From the NCBI GenBank assembly GCA_030680355.1, contig JAUXVF010000025.1, positions 1-64,000 of the forward strand: 64,000 nucleotides of DNA. Reading direction: 5' to 3'. The translations under genes were made by a program, and so were the position numbers. Positions 51,031 to 60,213 of the stretch are shown one piece after another (positions within the stretch are counted from its first letter, which is position 1; the number at the start of each line of letters is the position of its first letter). Under the pieces are notes generated by a model, which saw only the letters and a list, made by a program, of their open reading frames with translations, searched no databases and was not told the DNA's origin. Source of the stretch: Caulobacter sp. (GTDB lineage: Bacteria > Pseudomonadota > Alphaproteobacteria > Caulobacterales > Caulobacteraceae).

Positions 51031-51864
51031 CTACCGCCCTTCGAACTTCGGCGGGCGTTTCTCGCGGAACGCCGCCACACCCTCGCGGACATCGGCGCTT
51101 GGATTGGTGATCATCACGGCCATCTGGGCGTCGACCATCGACTCCTCGAGGCTGATCTGGCCGGCGCGGGCCATCATCATCCGGGTCAGGCGCACCGCCA
51201 GGGGCGCGCGGGTCGCCAGGGCCGCGGCGAACGCCAGTGTTCGCGCCTCCAGCAATTCATCGGCGACGACTTCGGTGACCAGGCCCAGGTCAGCCGCCAA
51301 CGCCGCGTCGTAGATCTCGCTGAGCAGGGTCATTTTCAGGGCCCGGTCCAGACCCATCAGGCGGGGAAACAGCCAGGCGCCGCCCTCGTCGGGCAGCAGG
51401 CCGACCTTGCCCGAGGTGTCGCCCAGTTTCGCGCTCGCGGCGGCGAGGCGGAAGTCGCAGGCGCAGGCCAGGGCCAGACCGCCGGCCACCGCATAGCCGC
51501 GGATCATCGCCACCGAAGGCTTGTCCAGCCGGTGCAGGGCCATCACCACCGCCTGCATGCCGTCGCGCATTTCCCGGCCGTGGCCCATGGGCTGGGCGGC
51601 GACCCGCGACGAATGGTCCGGATCGCTCCCCGATATGTCGCCGCCGGTGCAGAAGGCCCGGTCCCCGGCGCCGGTCAGAACCAGCGCCTTGAGATCATCG
51701 TCATCGCGGAAGCCGGCGATGGCGGCCTGCAACTCCTGGGTCATCAGGAAGCTGTAGGCGTTCATGGCGCCTGGCCGGTTCAGGGCGATCCGCGCAACAC
51801 CCGGCGCCGGCCGGTCGCACAGCAGGGTTTCGAACGGACTGTTTCCAAAGCTCGAAGCGGTCAT
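51031..51864 (-). CDS. Enoyl-CoA hydratase/isomerase family protein
   Basis: The 277-residue product is a crotonase-fold enzyme with GDRAFCTGGDISGSD and GYAVAGGLALACACDFRLAA as oxyanion-hole segments, and DTSGKVGLLPDEGGAWLFPRL at the catalytic site, giving a Glu/Asp pattern. Exact substrate unknown. It ends 10 bases before the cupin gene on the other strand. Confidence 0.88.
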   Translation of the reverse strand: MTASSFGNSPFETLLCDRPAPGVARIALNRPGAMNAYSFLMTQELQAAIAGFRDDDDLKALVLTGAGDRAFCTGGDISGSDPDHSSRVAAQPMGHGREMRDGMQAVVMALHRLDKPSVAMIRGYAVAGGLALACACDFRLAAASAKLGDTSGKVGLLPDEGGAWLFPRLMGLDRALKMTLLSEIYDAALAADLGLVTEVVADELLEARTLAFAAALATRAPLAVRLTRMMMARAGQISLEESMVDAQMAVMITNPSADVREGVAAFREKRPPKFEGR

Positions 51865-51904
51865 CGCGTCTCCCTCCGTCAGGCCCGCTCGCGCGGTCTG
51901 GCGT

Positions 51905-52333
51905 CTACCGGTCCCGGCGGCCAGCCCGGCGTTCGAGGAACCCCTGCACGGCCCCCCATAGAAGGGCCGCCAGCAGCAGATAGCTCCAGATCATATAGGC
52001 GGTCATATAGGCGCGCGTGTAGATGCGCATATCCAGCATGACGGCGATGTGGGTGGCCATGGTCAGCAGTTGGAACGCCGCGACCCACAGCAGCCAGCCT
52101 CGACGCCAGATCAACGCCACGGCGACCAGGGTCAGAGTCGTCACCACGTCCAGCACGAAGATCGCGTACTGGGGATAGATGAACCGCCGGTCTTCCAGGG
52201 CGGCCGACCCGATCCAGGCGACGAACACCGTGGCGGCGGCCAGCTGTTGCGGGCGTCCGCCGCTGAAGGCCGCCGCCAGACAGACCAGAGCCATCAGCAG
52301 GGCGCCGATCTGGGACGCGGGAGTCAGAAACAT
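51905..52333 (-). CDS. Four-helix integral membrane protein, function unknown
   Basis: The 142-residue product has about four to five hydrophobic segments (roughly residues 8-24, 32-47, 55-77, 82-102, 112-130) and a basic C-terminal tail (LERRAGRRDR). No family recognised. Predicted inner-membrane protein, possibly conserved in Caulobacterales. Confidence 0.6.
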   Translation of the reverse strand: MFLTPASQIGALLMALVCLAAAFSGGRPQQLAAATVFVAWIGSAALEDRRFIYPQYAIFVLDVVTTLTLVAVALIWRRGWLLWVAAFQLLTMATHIAVMLDMRIYTRAYMTAYMIWSYLLLAALLWGAVQGFLERRAGRRDR

Positions 52334-52396
52334 GGCCGGAGCCGCCTTTGCATTGCTCCGGCCATTTCACCCTAGTTCGACCGCCGGTGTAAGCCG

Positions 52397-52753
52397 TCAG
52401 GCGGCCTGACGACCGTCGGCGACGGTGCGCAGGCGGCCTTCGAGCGGCGGCCTGTTCTCTTCGGGCTTGTCGACTCCGCCCAGGGACACCGCGCCCAGAC
52501 CGATCTGATGCTGCACGTCCGACAGTTCGCGGTGGGTCTCGACGATGCCGCGCCGGGCCTCGGCCAGGGCCGCGATGGTCTGGCTGGACCGATCGATGAC
52601 CCCCTGGCCGACGACAGCTGACAGCCGGGCCTCGATACGAATGTTGGGCAGCATGGCCGTAAGCGTGGCGACGGCGGACAGGGCGTTGTCTATCGCGGCC
52701 TCCGCGAGGAACAACTGATCGGCGACCTGGTGGGCCAAAATCTTGCGCTTCAT
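52397..52753 (-). CDS. Helical hypothetical protein
   Basis: The 118-residue product starts MKRKILAHQVADQLF and is mainly helical up to residue 85, followed by a charged tail. An excellent Shine-Dalgarno (GGAGGAG) lies seven bases before the ATG. An 8-bp hairpin (52771-52790) precedes it. No family recognised. It may be co-regulated with the LuxR-type locus upstream. Confidence 0.65.
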   Translation of the reverse strand: MKRKILAHQVADQLFLAEAAIDNALSAVATLTAMLPNIRIEARLSAVVGQGVIDRSSQTIAALAEARRGIVETHRELSDVQHQIGLGAVSLGGVDKPEENRPPLEGRLRTVADGRQAA

Positions 52754-52837
52754 GACAAACTCCTCCCGTTCGCGCCGAGGGGTCGGCGCGTCGGACTTCC
52801 GGAAATTTCGGAAAAATTGTGAGGTCTAGCGACCTGG

Positions 52838-53617
52838 TTAGCTGTCCCAGCCGGACATGCTCTTCTGCACGACGAAGGCGAACTCATGGCTCGCCACCAC
52901 CACCGCACTGAGCAGGAAGGCGGACAGGACCGCGGCGCCGGCGATGAACGCCAGGCGGCGAAGGAGGCTTAGGTCATTGGCGGACCCCCCTCGCGACTGC
53001 CCTTGAAGCCCTCGTCCGCGATCACCCAGGCGATGCAGAGGATCTCTTTCAGGATATGGCCCGACGGCAGGTACCGGGCCTGTTTGCGCGTAGCCGAGAC
53101 CAGGCTCTCGATCATGTCGTGCTGCTGACGGCTCGCCGCCAGCTCGCCCAACGCGTCCTCCAGCTGGCTCCAGGTCCAGTTCGGCATATCCGCCGCCGGA
53201 TTCCAGAGTTCCGCTTGCGCCGCCATCTCGGCCGGCGCTGATCCCATGTCGTCCATAATCTGCTCCCCGCAAGACATCGGGGAAGAGTGGCGGCCGGCCG
53301 GGGGGAGGCGATATCCCCTCCGGGGCGCCCCCTAGATCATTGAGGGGGGGGTGTTCGGTTTCCCAGGCGACCAGCAGACGGGCGGCGTCCCGTCGGCTGG
53401 CGACGCCCAGACGGCGGCGCGCCTCGTTGAGGTGGCCGTCGACCGTGTGCTGGGAGATCCGCAGCCGCCGGGCGATTTCCTTGGAATGCAGATGGTCGGC
53501 GACCAGCCGGAGGCATTCCCGCTCGCGCGGGGTCAGCCGGCCGATCGCCAATGGATCCTGTACGTCCCCCATAACTGGGGAGGTAAGTCCCAGTTGGGAG
53601 TTTCGTCCATCCCTCAT
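52838..53617 (-). CDS. LuxR-type HTH regulator frame with C-terminal membrane segment (frame uncertain)
   Basis: The open frame gives 259 residues. The N-terminal part (about 25-90) is a clear LuxR/GerE helix-turn-helix (LTPRERECLRLVADHLHSKEIARRL, then SQHTVDGHLNEARRRLG). The C-terminal part (about 210-259, starting NDLSLLRRLAFIAG) is a membrane segment. The middle (about 115-205) is glycine/proline-rich with AT-rich third positions and overlaps a better coding frame at 52969-53256. The real product may be HTH plus middle helix plus membrane segment, joined by frameshifts or broken. Confidence 0.5.
   Translation of the reverse strand: MRDGRNSQLGLTSPVMGDVQDPLAIGRLTPRERECLRLVADHLHSKEIARRLRISQHTVDGHLNEARRRLGVASRRDAARLLVAWETEHPPLNDLGGAPEGISPPPGRPPLFPDVLRGADYGRHGISAGRDGGASGTLESGGGYAELDLEPAGGRVGRAGGEPSAARHDREPGLGYAQTGPVPAVGPYPERDPLHRLGDRGRGLQGQSRGGSANDLSLLRRLAFIAGAAVLSAFLLSAVVVASHEFAFVVQKSMSGWDS
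52969..53256 (-). CDS. 95-residue protein overlapping the LuxR frame
   Basis: From ATG at 53256, with GGGGAG six bases upstream, the product is 95 residues with strongly GC-rich third positions, so this is the coding frame here. It is helical, with WTWSQLEDALGELAASRQQHDMIESL and KQARYLPSGHILKEILCIAW. It lies one base ahead of the 259-residue LuxR frame. It may be a stand-alone gene or the middle part of the LuxR-type protein after a frameshift. Confidence 0.6.
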   Translation of the reverse strand: MDDMGSAPAEMAAQAELWNPAADMPNWTWSQLEDALGELAASRQQHDMIESLVSATRKQARYLPSGHILKEILCIAWVIADEGFKGSREGGPPMT

Positions 53618-53699
53618 TTGCCCATCATGACGATTCCGCTTGCCGCCGGAAAGCCGGCGTGGGCGCGGTCAAATCAGGGCGCGGACCCGAACCGGGGCG

Positions 53700-54107
53700 T
53701 CAGGGGTGCTTTCTGGACGAGAGGGCGCTGACCTCTTCCGCCGTCAGTTTGGTGATCTTCGACACCGGGCAATGAGACGGTCCCAGCGAGGAGCGCACTA
53801 CCAGGCTGACATCCAGTCCGTCGCAGATCATTGACCCCTCGGTCGCCGTCTTGACGCCGATCGCCAGGGCTGAATCCACGCCGTCGCACCGACCGAGCAT
53901 ATCCAGCCGATAGACGTCCTTGGCCCGAACGTTCAGGTAGACGACGTCCTCGGTGCTGCCGTTTCGCCAGCCGCTGACCTGGTTGGCGTAGAAGCAGGCC
54001 GCCCGGACCCGGGGCTGGGCGGCGGAAGCGTTTTGCGAGGCGACGGCGGAGGCGCAGCCGGCCAGAACCAGCCCGGCGACGAGCCCGGCGATAGCGATTG
54101 TTTTCAT
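53700..54107 (-). CDS. DUF6491-type lipoprotein
   Basis: From ATG at 54107 the 135-residue product has a lipoprotein signal (MKTIAIAGLVAGLVLAGC, Cys 18). The mature domain has ACFYANQVSGWR, VYLNVRAKDVYRLDML, a Cys-rich MICDGLDVSL and HCPVSKITKLTAEEVSAL, the DUF6491 pattern. Function unknown, envelope location. Confidence 0.75.
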   Translation of the reverse strand: MKTIAIAGLVAGLVLAGCASAVASQNASAAQPRVRAACFYANQVSGWRNGSTEDVVYLNVRAKDVYRLDMLGRCDGVDSALAIGVKTATEGSMICDGLDVSLVVRSSLGPSHCPVSKITKLTAEEVSALSSRKHP

Positions 54108-54164
54108 CACGGTCTCCAAGACTAGGGTTGCCCGTCCCGCGTCCACAATAGCGTGGTTGAACGC

Positions 54165-55967
54165 TTACGGCGAGCCGCGTCGACGCGCGCGACGTCGAAA
54201 TCTGGCGGGGTCGACCAGGGCCTCGAGCGCTTCGGGGAGGGGAGAGGCGAGGCCGAGGATCAGGGCCGCGACGTGCTCGGCCAGCAGGGGCGCGGTGCAG
54301 AAGCCTCGTGACCCCAGTCCGGCCAGGATGAACAGGCCGGCCGCATCCGGAACCTGGCCCGCCAGCGGCGACTGGTCGCGGGTCGCGGCCCGGATGGCGG
54401 CGCGCGCCCCGTGCGGCCCGCGGCTCAGCCGGCCCGCGAGGGCGGGCAGGGCCTCGCCGAGCAGGGCGAGGTTGCGCGCCGTGTCGGACGCCGACACGGC
54501 TTCATCATCGTTGTCGCGATCGAACGTGGCGCCGAACAGGACGCCGTCTCGCGTGGGAATGGCGTAACCGCCCCGCGAGACTGCCTGGGCGATGGCGCCC
54601 GGGGTCCAGCTGGCCTGGCCCCGCACGGGTTGCAGAGACAGTTCGGGCGCGAAGGTCATGCTGCGATGCCCGGCGGCGATACAGACCACGTCGACCACAC
54701 ACAGCGTCTCCCCGCCGGGACCGAGAAGCGCCTTTCGGCCGTCCCGGTCGGCGATGTCGACCACGGTCTCGCGACGCACCTCGCCCGCCCAGGCGGACAG
54801 CAGCGCCGCCGGTTCGAGAACAGGGGCCGTCGGCATGTCCAGGCCGCCGGGGACCGGCTCGCTCATCCGGGCGGAGGCGTCCGCGGCCGACAGGCGCGCC
54901 ATGGTTCCCGGCGCGAAGAGGCCGCTGCCAGCGACCCGGTCGAACCGTCCGGCGTCGCGGGGATCGGTCTCCAGCTGCAGGGCCCCGCGGGCGATCACCG
55001 CCTCGGGGTGTTGGCTGTAGAGGTCTTCGGCCCTGGCGAAGGCCTGGGCATGAAACATCGCATGGGCGGCAAGTCCGGCGTCCAGCCTGGGGGTGACCAG
55101 GGCGGCCGGATTGCCTGAGCCGCCGCCGCCGGGGCCCCGGGCGTCGAACACGAGGGGGGAAACGCCCTGGACGCGGAACGCCCGGGCCAGGGCCGCGCCG
55201 GCGATGCCGGCCCCGATGACGGCGACGGCCGGCGGGTCGCCGGGGTCGGCGCCGGCGCCGGGGAGCCAGGCCTCCAGCCGTTCGCGCTTTCGCCCGAACC
55301 CTGGCCGCTTCTCGACCTGAAAACCGGCCTCGGCCAGTCCGCGCCGAACCGCGCCGGCGACGGTGAAGGTCGCGACCCGGGCGCCGGGCGCGCTGCGGTC
55401 GGCCACCAGAGCCAGGACGTCAGGCCGCCACATTCCCGGGTTCGCCGCCGGCGCGAAACCGTCCAGGAACCAGGCGTCGGCTCGTCCCCGCCATTGGCGA
55501 AGGGCCGTCTCCACCTCCATCACCGCCAGGTCGAGCGTCACGCCGAGATCGGCCAGCTCGAGGCGGTGGAACCCGGGGGTGCGTCTCGGCCACGCGTCGA
55601 GCAGGCGGCTGGCGGCGGCGCCGATGTCGGGCCAGCGCCCCAGAGCGCGCGCCGCGTCGTCGCGGTGGACCGGATGGGCCTCGATGGAAAAGATATGGAG
55701 CCGCCCGCTCGGCGGCCGGGTCCGGGTCCACAGCGCGATCAGAGCCGCGATGTTCAGGCCCGTGCCGAAGCCCAGCTCGCCGACCACAAAATGCCGTCGG
55801 CCGGCCCAGGCGTCCGGCAGGCCGCAGCCGGCCAGAAATACGGCGCGGGATTCGGCCAGCCCGTCGTCACTGGAAAAATAGACGTCGTCGTAGCGGCCCG
55901 ATCGCGGGAAGCCGTCATCACCCCAGACAAGGGCGGGGTCGTGCGGCGAGGGGTCGTCTGGCGTCAT
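54165..55967 (-). CDS. mnmC: Bifunctional tRNA 5-(methylaminomethyl)-2-thiouridine modification protein MnmC
   Basis: The 600-residue product joins an N-terminal SAM-methyltransferase (MnmD-type, about residues 1-235, ELGFGTGLNIAAL) and a C-terminal FAD oxidoreductase (about 250-600, IGAGIAGAALARAF and GHRSM). It finishes the mnm5s2U34 wobble modification in tRNAs for Lys, Glu, Gln. The domain order matches full-length MnmC. No close gene partner. Confidence 0.93.
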   Translation of the reverse strand: MTPDDPSPHDPALVWGDDGFPRSGRYDDVYFSSDDGLAESRAVFLAGCGLPDAWAGRRHFVVGELGFGTGLNIAALIALWTRTRPPSGRLHIFSIEAHPVHRDDAARALGRWPDIGAAASRLLDAWPRRTPGFHRLELADLGVTLDLAVMEVETALRQWRGRADAWFLDGFAPAANPGMWRPDVLALVADRSAPGARVATFTVAGAVRRGLAEAGFQVEKRPGFGRKRERLEAWLPGAGADPGDPPAVAVIGAGIAGAALARAFRVQGVSPLVFDARGPGGGGSGNPAALVTPRLDAGLAAHAMFHAQAFARAEDLYSQHPEAVIARGALQLETDPRDAGRFDRVAGSGLFAPGTMARLSAADASARMSEPVPGGLDMPTAPVLEPAALLSAWAGEVRRETVVDIADRDGRKALLGPGGETLCVVDVVCIAAGHRSMTFAPELSLQPVRGQASWTPGAIAQAVSRGGYAIPTRDGVLFGATFDRDNDDEAVSASDTARNLALLGEALPALAGRLSRGPHGARAAIRAATRDQSPLAGQVPDAAGLFILAGLGSRGFCTAPLLAEHVAALILGLASPLPEALEALVDPARFRRRARRRGSP

Positions 55968-55983
55968 GGATCGCCCATAGGAA

Positions 55984-56009
55984 AAGGGCCGCCCCGAGGG
56001 ACGGCCCTT
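55984..56009 (-). terminator. Terminator of the Ala-rich lipoprotein gene
   Basis: AAGGGCCG (55984-55991) pairs with CGGCCCTT (56002-56009), with CCC/GGG inside; on the minus strand it is followed by TTTTCC. It lies between mnmC and the lipoprotein stop. Confidence 0.75.
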
Positions 56010-56035
56010 CCCTTAACGCGATTGCGTCGAGTCGT

Positions 56036-56308
56036 TTAGTGCGCGGCGGCCGGAGCGGCGGCGGCGTCGGCGGCCGGAGCAGCGGCGGCGGCGTCAGCCG
56101 GAGCAGCGGCAGCGGCGTCAGCAGCGGCCGAGGCGTCGGCGGCGGCGGCGTCAGCGGTGGCGGCGGCGTCGGTCGCCGTGTCGGCGGCGGCGTCGGCCGT
56201 GGCAGCGGCTTCTTCGGCCTTTTCAGCGGGCTTGCCGCAGGCGGCGACGGACAGAGCGGCGACGGCGGCGCCGGCGACGAGCATCTTGCGAAGCATTTCG
56301 GAAGTCAT
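56036..56308 (-). CDS. Alanine-rich low-complexity lipoprotein
   Basis: The 90-residue product has a lipoprotein signal ending VAACGKP (Cys 24) and then an Ala/Asp-rich repeat such as TADAAADTATDAAA up to the C-terminus. The repetitive GCN/GAC codons make a long low-complexity tract. Such proteins may span the periplasm as spacers. Function unknown. Confidence 0.7.
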   Translation of the reverse strand: MTSEMLRKMLVAGAAVAALSVAACGKPAEKAEEAAATADAAADTATDAAATADAAAADASAAADAAAAAPADAAAAAPAADAAAAPAAAH

Positions 56309-56444
56309 TTCCTGGAGTCCCCTGTGAGGATTATTGAAGCGCCCCATTGGGGGAGCGCAGCTCCGGACTATGCCGCTCTCCGCGCGGAGCGCAACCCCAG
56401 ACCTCACGCGCCTGTGATCACATTTTTCGCGCGGCAGGCGTGCA

Positions 56445-57314
56445 TCAGGCCTCGTTCGGTATGGCGGAAAGGGCTTCTTCGAGTTCGAGGAAGCTCGGCT
56501 GGGCGCCCGACGGGACGTTGCCGCGACCGATCTCAACCGAGATCTGGGCGGCGTTTCCGTGCAGGTGCGCGATCAGAACAGCCTGAATGATTCGGTAGAA
56601 CGCCGATTCCTCATCGACGACCGCCTTCAACCGGGCCGCGAGGGGGCCGACGAGGCCATAGGCGAGGAACACGCCCAGGAAGGTGCCGACCAGCGCGCCG
56701 CCGATCATGCCGCCCAGAACCTCTGGCGGCTCGGTGATCGAACCCATGGTCTTGATGACCCCCAGAACGGCGGCGACGATGCCCAGGGCGGGCAGGGCGT
56801 CGGCCAGGTTCTGCAGGGCGTGAGCCGGTTCCTGGTGTTCGTGATGGTGTTTCTCGAGCTGCTTTTCCATCGCGTCCTCGACCTGGTGGGGATCCTCCAG
56901 GTTCATGGTCATCATCCGCAGGGTGTCGCAGATGAAGTCGACGGCGAAGTGATCCTTCACGATCCGCGGATAGCGCGAGAAGATGCCGCTCTCGGACGGC
57001 TTTTCGATGTGACTTTCGAGCGCGATCACGCCCTTGGACTTCATCGTCTTGGTCAGCAGGAACAACAGCGACAGCAGATCGCGGTAGTCTGTGGCCTTCC
57101 ATTTGGGACCGGCGAACGCCTTGCCCAGGCCGCTCAGCGAGCCCTTGACCACGGTCATCGAGTTGGAAATCAGGAACGCGGCGACCCCGGCTCCGCCGAT
57201 GGCCATCATCTCGTGGGGCAGGGAGTGGGTGATCACCCCCATCTTGCCGCCGGATATGATGTAGCTGCCGAACACCAGGCCGAACAGCATCACAATGCCG
57301 ATAATCTGGAACAT
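56445..57314 (-). CDS. motA: Flagellar motor stator protein MotA
   Basis: The 289-residue product is the proton-channel stator. GGMIGGALVGTFLGVFLAYGLVGPLA (about residues 201-226, cited for position) and the cytoplasmic loop with conserved charges fit MotA. The ATG at 57314 is the standard family start; an upstream in-frame start at 57335 is unlikely. TTAA-TGC-TTAA lies upstream at 57359-57369. MotB is not adjacent, as in Caulobacter. Confidence 0.96.
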   Translation of the reverse strand: MFQIIGIVMLFGLVFGSYIISGGKMGVITHSLPHEMMAIGGAGVAAFLISNSMTVVKGSLSGLGKAFAGPKWKATDYRDLLSLLFLLTKTMKSKGVIALESHIEKPSESGIFSRYPRIVKDHFAVDFICDTLRMMTMNLEDPHQVEDAMEKQLEKHHHEHQEPAHALQNLADALPALGIVAAVLGVIKTMGSITEPPEVLGGMIGGALVGTFLGVFLAYGLVGPLAARLKAVVDEESAFYRIIQAVLIAHLHGNAAQISVEIGRGNVPSGAQPSFLELEEALSAIPNEA

Positions 57315-57426
57315 GGAATAGACGCCGCCCTGCAAGGATATGCGCCGAAGGATCGGGGTTAATGCTTAATGGGCGGTGAGCGCCGAGGCCGTTGCACGCC
57401 TGTTTCGACACGCCTAACAACAGGAC

Positions 57427-58716
57427 ATGACCTCCGTGGCGCAATCCGTACCGAAGCTGGCCCCACGGTCGTTCGGCATTCTCTTCGCAGTCTCCATCGT
57501 CGTGGCCATCGGCAACACCGGCCTGATGTCGATTCTGCCGGCCATCGGGCGCGAGATCGGCATTCCCGACGCCTTCATGGCGGCCATCTTCTCCCTGTCG
57601 GCCCTGCTCTGGGCGGTGATGTCGCCGTTCTGGGCCCGTGAATCGGACAAGCGCGGTCGCCGGCCGCTGATCATGCTGGGCCTGGCCGGCTTTTCCATCT
57701 CGATGCTCTGCTGCGCCCTGGTGGTGACGGCGGGTCTGCATCACCTGGCCCCCTGGCCGGTGATTTTTGTTGTCTTCCTGCTGGCGCGTGCCCTGTTCGG
57801 CCTGATCGGCTCGGCTTCGAACCCGGCGACCCAGGCCTATGTCGCCGAACGCACCAGCCGGGCCGACCGCACCCAGATGATGGCCAGCCTGGCCGGCGCC
57901 TTCGGCCTGGGCACGGTGGTCGGCCCCTTTCTGGCGCCGATGTTCATCCTGCCGGTCGTCACCCTGGCCGGGCCGCTGTTCAGCTTCTCCCTGCTGGCGC
58001 TCGGCATGATGATCGTGGTCTGGCGCGGCTTGCCGGAAGAATCGGTCCGGACCCGCCAGACCCGGCGGCTGGCCGGCGCCAGCCTGTGGCGCGACAAGCG
58101 TCTGGCTCCGTTCCTGATCTATGGCTTCCTGGTCGCCACCTGCCAGACGGCCCAGGGCTACACCCTGGGCTTCATGATCATCGACAAGCTCCAGGTCTCG
58201 CCGGTCGAGGCCCTGGGGTTCATCGCCGTGTCCATGGCCGCCGGGGCGATGGCCGGGCTGCTGGCCCAGTGGGGCCTGATCCGCATCTTTTCGATGGGTC
58301 CCAAGGCCCTGCTGCGCTGGGGCGTGGTTCTGGCCTGTATCGGCAACCTGATCACCGCCTTCGCGCCCGACTACTGGACGGTGGTCGCCGGCTACGCCAT
58401 CGCCTGTCTCGGTTACGGCTTCGCCCGCCCCGGCTTCACGGCCGGCGCTTCACTGTCGGTGAGCATGCATGAACAGGCCCAGGCGGCGGCGGCCATCGCC
58501 GCGGTCAACGGGCTGAACGTGATCATCGCGCCGTTGTTCGTGACCCTCTACGAGGCCTTCCACCCGGGACCTTTCCTGCTCAACAGCGTGATCCTGGCGG
58601 GTCTGGTGGTCTTTGCCCTGAAGAACGGCGTCCTGCGCGGCGCCGGCGAACAGGCCGATCCCGACGAAGAGGGCACGCTGGCCCTGCTTGAACGCAGTGA
58701 CGAGGGCGGGGTCTAG
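57427..58716 (+). CDS. MFS transporter (TetA/Bcr-type, 12-TM)
   Basis: The 429-residue product has about 12 membrane segments. The A-loop motif WARESDKRGRRPLIMLG and the C motif GAFGLGTVVGPFLAP are typical of DHA1-type exporters. The final loop is acidic (DPDEEG). Substrate unknown, drug or metabolite efflux is usual. It is divergent from motA. Confidence 0.88.
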   Translation: MTSVAQSVPKLAPRSFGILFAVSIVVAIGNTGLMSILPAIGREIGIPDAFMAAIFSLSALLWAVMSPFWARESDKRGRRPLIMLGLAGFSISMLCCALVVTAGLHHLAPWPVIFVVFLLARALFGLIGSASNPATQAYVAERTSRADRTQMMASLAGAFGLGTVVGPFLAPMFILPVVTLAGPLFSFSLLALGMMIVVWRGLPEESVRTRQTRRLAGASLWRDKRLAPFLIYGFLVATCQTAQGYTLGFMIIDKLQVSPVEALGFIAVSMAAGAMAGLLAQWGLIRIFSMGPKALLRWGVVLACIGNLITAFAPDYWTVVAGYAIACLGYGFARPGFTAGASLSVSMHEQAQAAAAIAAVNGLNVIIAPLFVTLYEAFHPGPFLLNSVILAGLVVFALKNGVLRGAGEQADPDEEGTLALLERSDEGGV

Positions 58717-59996
58717 AGACCGCCGGCTTCGGCGCGCAGCTTGCGCACCAGATCCACCGACAGATAGCCGTCGGCCGGCAGGCCGCGGGCCTGCTGCCAG
58801 GCGCGCAGGGCGATGCGGGTGTTGGAGCCGATCACCCCGTCCGCGGGGCCCGGGTCGAAACCGACCTTGGCCAGGGCGGTCTGGGCGGCCATGCGGTCGG
58901 CCAGCGACAGAGGGACCTCATAAGGCCAGGGCGTGACCAGATCGCCGCCGCCGGCGAACCGGTCGGCCAGACGACCCACGCCCAGCGCATAGGCGGTGGA
59001 GTTGTTGTAGCGCCGGATAGCCATGTGGTTGGGGAAGGTCAGGAAGGCGGGGCCGGCAGCGCCCGAGGGCAGGATCAGCCCCGCCTCGGCGGCCTGGTCG
59101 GCGCTGGTCCAGGGCAGGCCGTCGGCCCGGCGGACGCCGCGCACGGCCCAGGCGGCCGGGGTCGCCTTGGGTCCCTCGACCACCGAATAGTCGAAACCGG
59201 ACGGCAGGATGACTTCCTGGGCCCAGCTCTCGCCACGATGCCAGCTGGCCTTGGCCATATAGGCGCCGGTCGAGAACAGGGCGTCGGCGGTCGAGCCCCA
59301 GATGTCGCGCACGCCGTCGTTGTCGCCGTCGACGGCGGTGCTCAGGAACACCGACGGCAGAAACTGGGTCTGGCCCATGGCCCCGGCCCAGGAGCCTTTC
59401 AGCCGGGCGCGCGGCGCCTCGCCAGAGCCGACGATCTTGAGGGCGGCGATCAGTTCGCCCTCGGCCCAGGACCGTCGGCGGCCGTCAGCGGCCAGGGTGG
59501 CCAGGGAGCGGATCACGTCCATGTCGCCCTGGATCTTGCCGAAGGCCGATTCCATGGCCCAGATCGCCAGCACGATCTCGCGCGGGACGCCGTAGCGCTG
59601 CTCGATGGTCGGCAGATAGGGCAGGCTGTCTCGGAACTGCCGGCCCTGGCTGACCCGGGCGTCGGACACCACGCCCTTGATATAGTCCCCGACCGGTTTG
59701 GAGAATTCCGGCTGCCGTGAGTCGAGCGACGAGGCGCGGCTGTCCGGCGTCAGGCCGGCCAGTTCCTTGTCCAGCACCGCGGCGGGCACGCCGGCGGCCC
59801 GGGCGCGGTTATAGAAACCGGGCAGCCAGGCGTCGAAATTGGGATCCCCCGAGGCGGTGATGGCGGCCGAGGGGCGCGGCGCGGCGGGCGGCGCCCCGGG
59901 TCCGGGCGCGGACACGCCGGCAAGGCCCAGAGAGGGCTCCAGCGAAGGGTCCGCGCATCCGGCGACGGTCAGGGCGAGAAAAGAGCGACGATCCAT
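58713..59996 (-). CDS. mltB: Lytic murein transglycosylase B-like (SLT_2) with peptidoglycan-binding domain
   Basis: The 427-residue product has a lipoprotein-like start (LALTVAGC, Cys 14), a MltB-type SLT domain with the catalytic E149 in WAMESAFGKIQG, GAMGQTQFLPS (catalytic loop) and DGDNDGVRDIWGS, and a C-terminal PG_binding_1 domain (VGFDPGPADGVIGSNTRIALRAWQ). It cleaves the glycan strand at MurNAc-GlcNAc bonds. Ends 3 bases past the stop of the MFS gene (overlap). Confidence 0.92.
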   Translation of the reverse strand: MDRRSFLALTVAGCADPSLEPSLGLAGVSAPGPGAPPAAPRPSAAITASGDPNFDAWLPGFYNRARAAGVPAAVLDKELAGLTPDSRASSLDSRQPEFSKPVGDYIKGVVSDARVSQGRQFRDSLPYLPTIEQRYGVPREIVLAIWAMESAFGKIQGDMDVIRSLATLAADGRRRSWAEGELIAALKIVGSGEAPRARLKGSWAGAMGQTQFLPSVFLSTAVDGDNDGVRDIWGSTADALFSTGAYMAKASWHRGESWAQEVILPSGFDYSVVEGPKATPAAWAVRGVRRADGLPWTSADQAAEAGLILPSGAAGPAFLTFPNHMAIRRYNNSTAYALGVGRLADRFAGGGDLVTPWPYEVPLSLADRMAAQTALAKVGFDPGPADGVIGSNTRIALRAWQQARGLPADGYLSVDLVRKLRAEAGGL

Positions 59997-60213
59997 GGGC
60001 GCAACCTATTCCGAGCCGGGCCGCCGGCTCAATCACATCCCTGCGAATAGCGTGCCGGGCATGATGAAACGCCTGAGAACCGAATTTCGGCAAGGAAGGC
60101 CAGCGTTGACTCATCGACCCGCCCCGCCTATAGCCGCCCGCTCTGGAAACAACCGGGTTCCCGTTGACGCAATTTCTCGCGTTCGGGCCCCCCGCCAACG
60201 GTAGACTAGGGTC

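Noticed and set aside
57359-57369. CtrA binding site before motA
   Set aside because: TTAA-TGC-TTAA has a 3-base spacer where a full site needs 7, so it is only mentioned in the motA entry.
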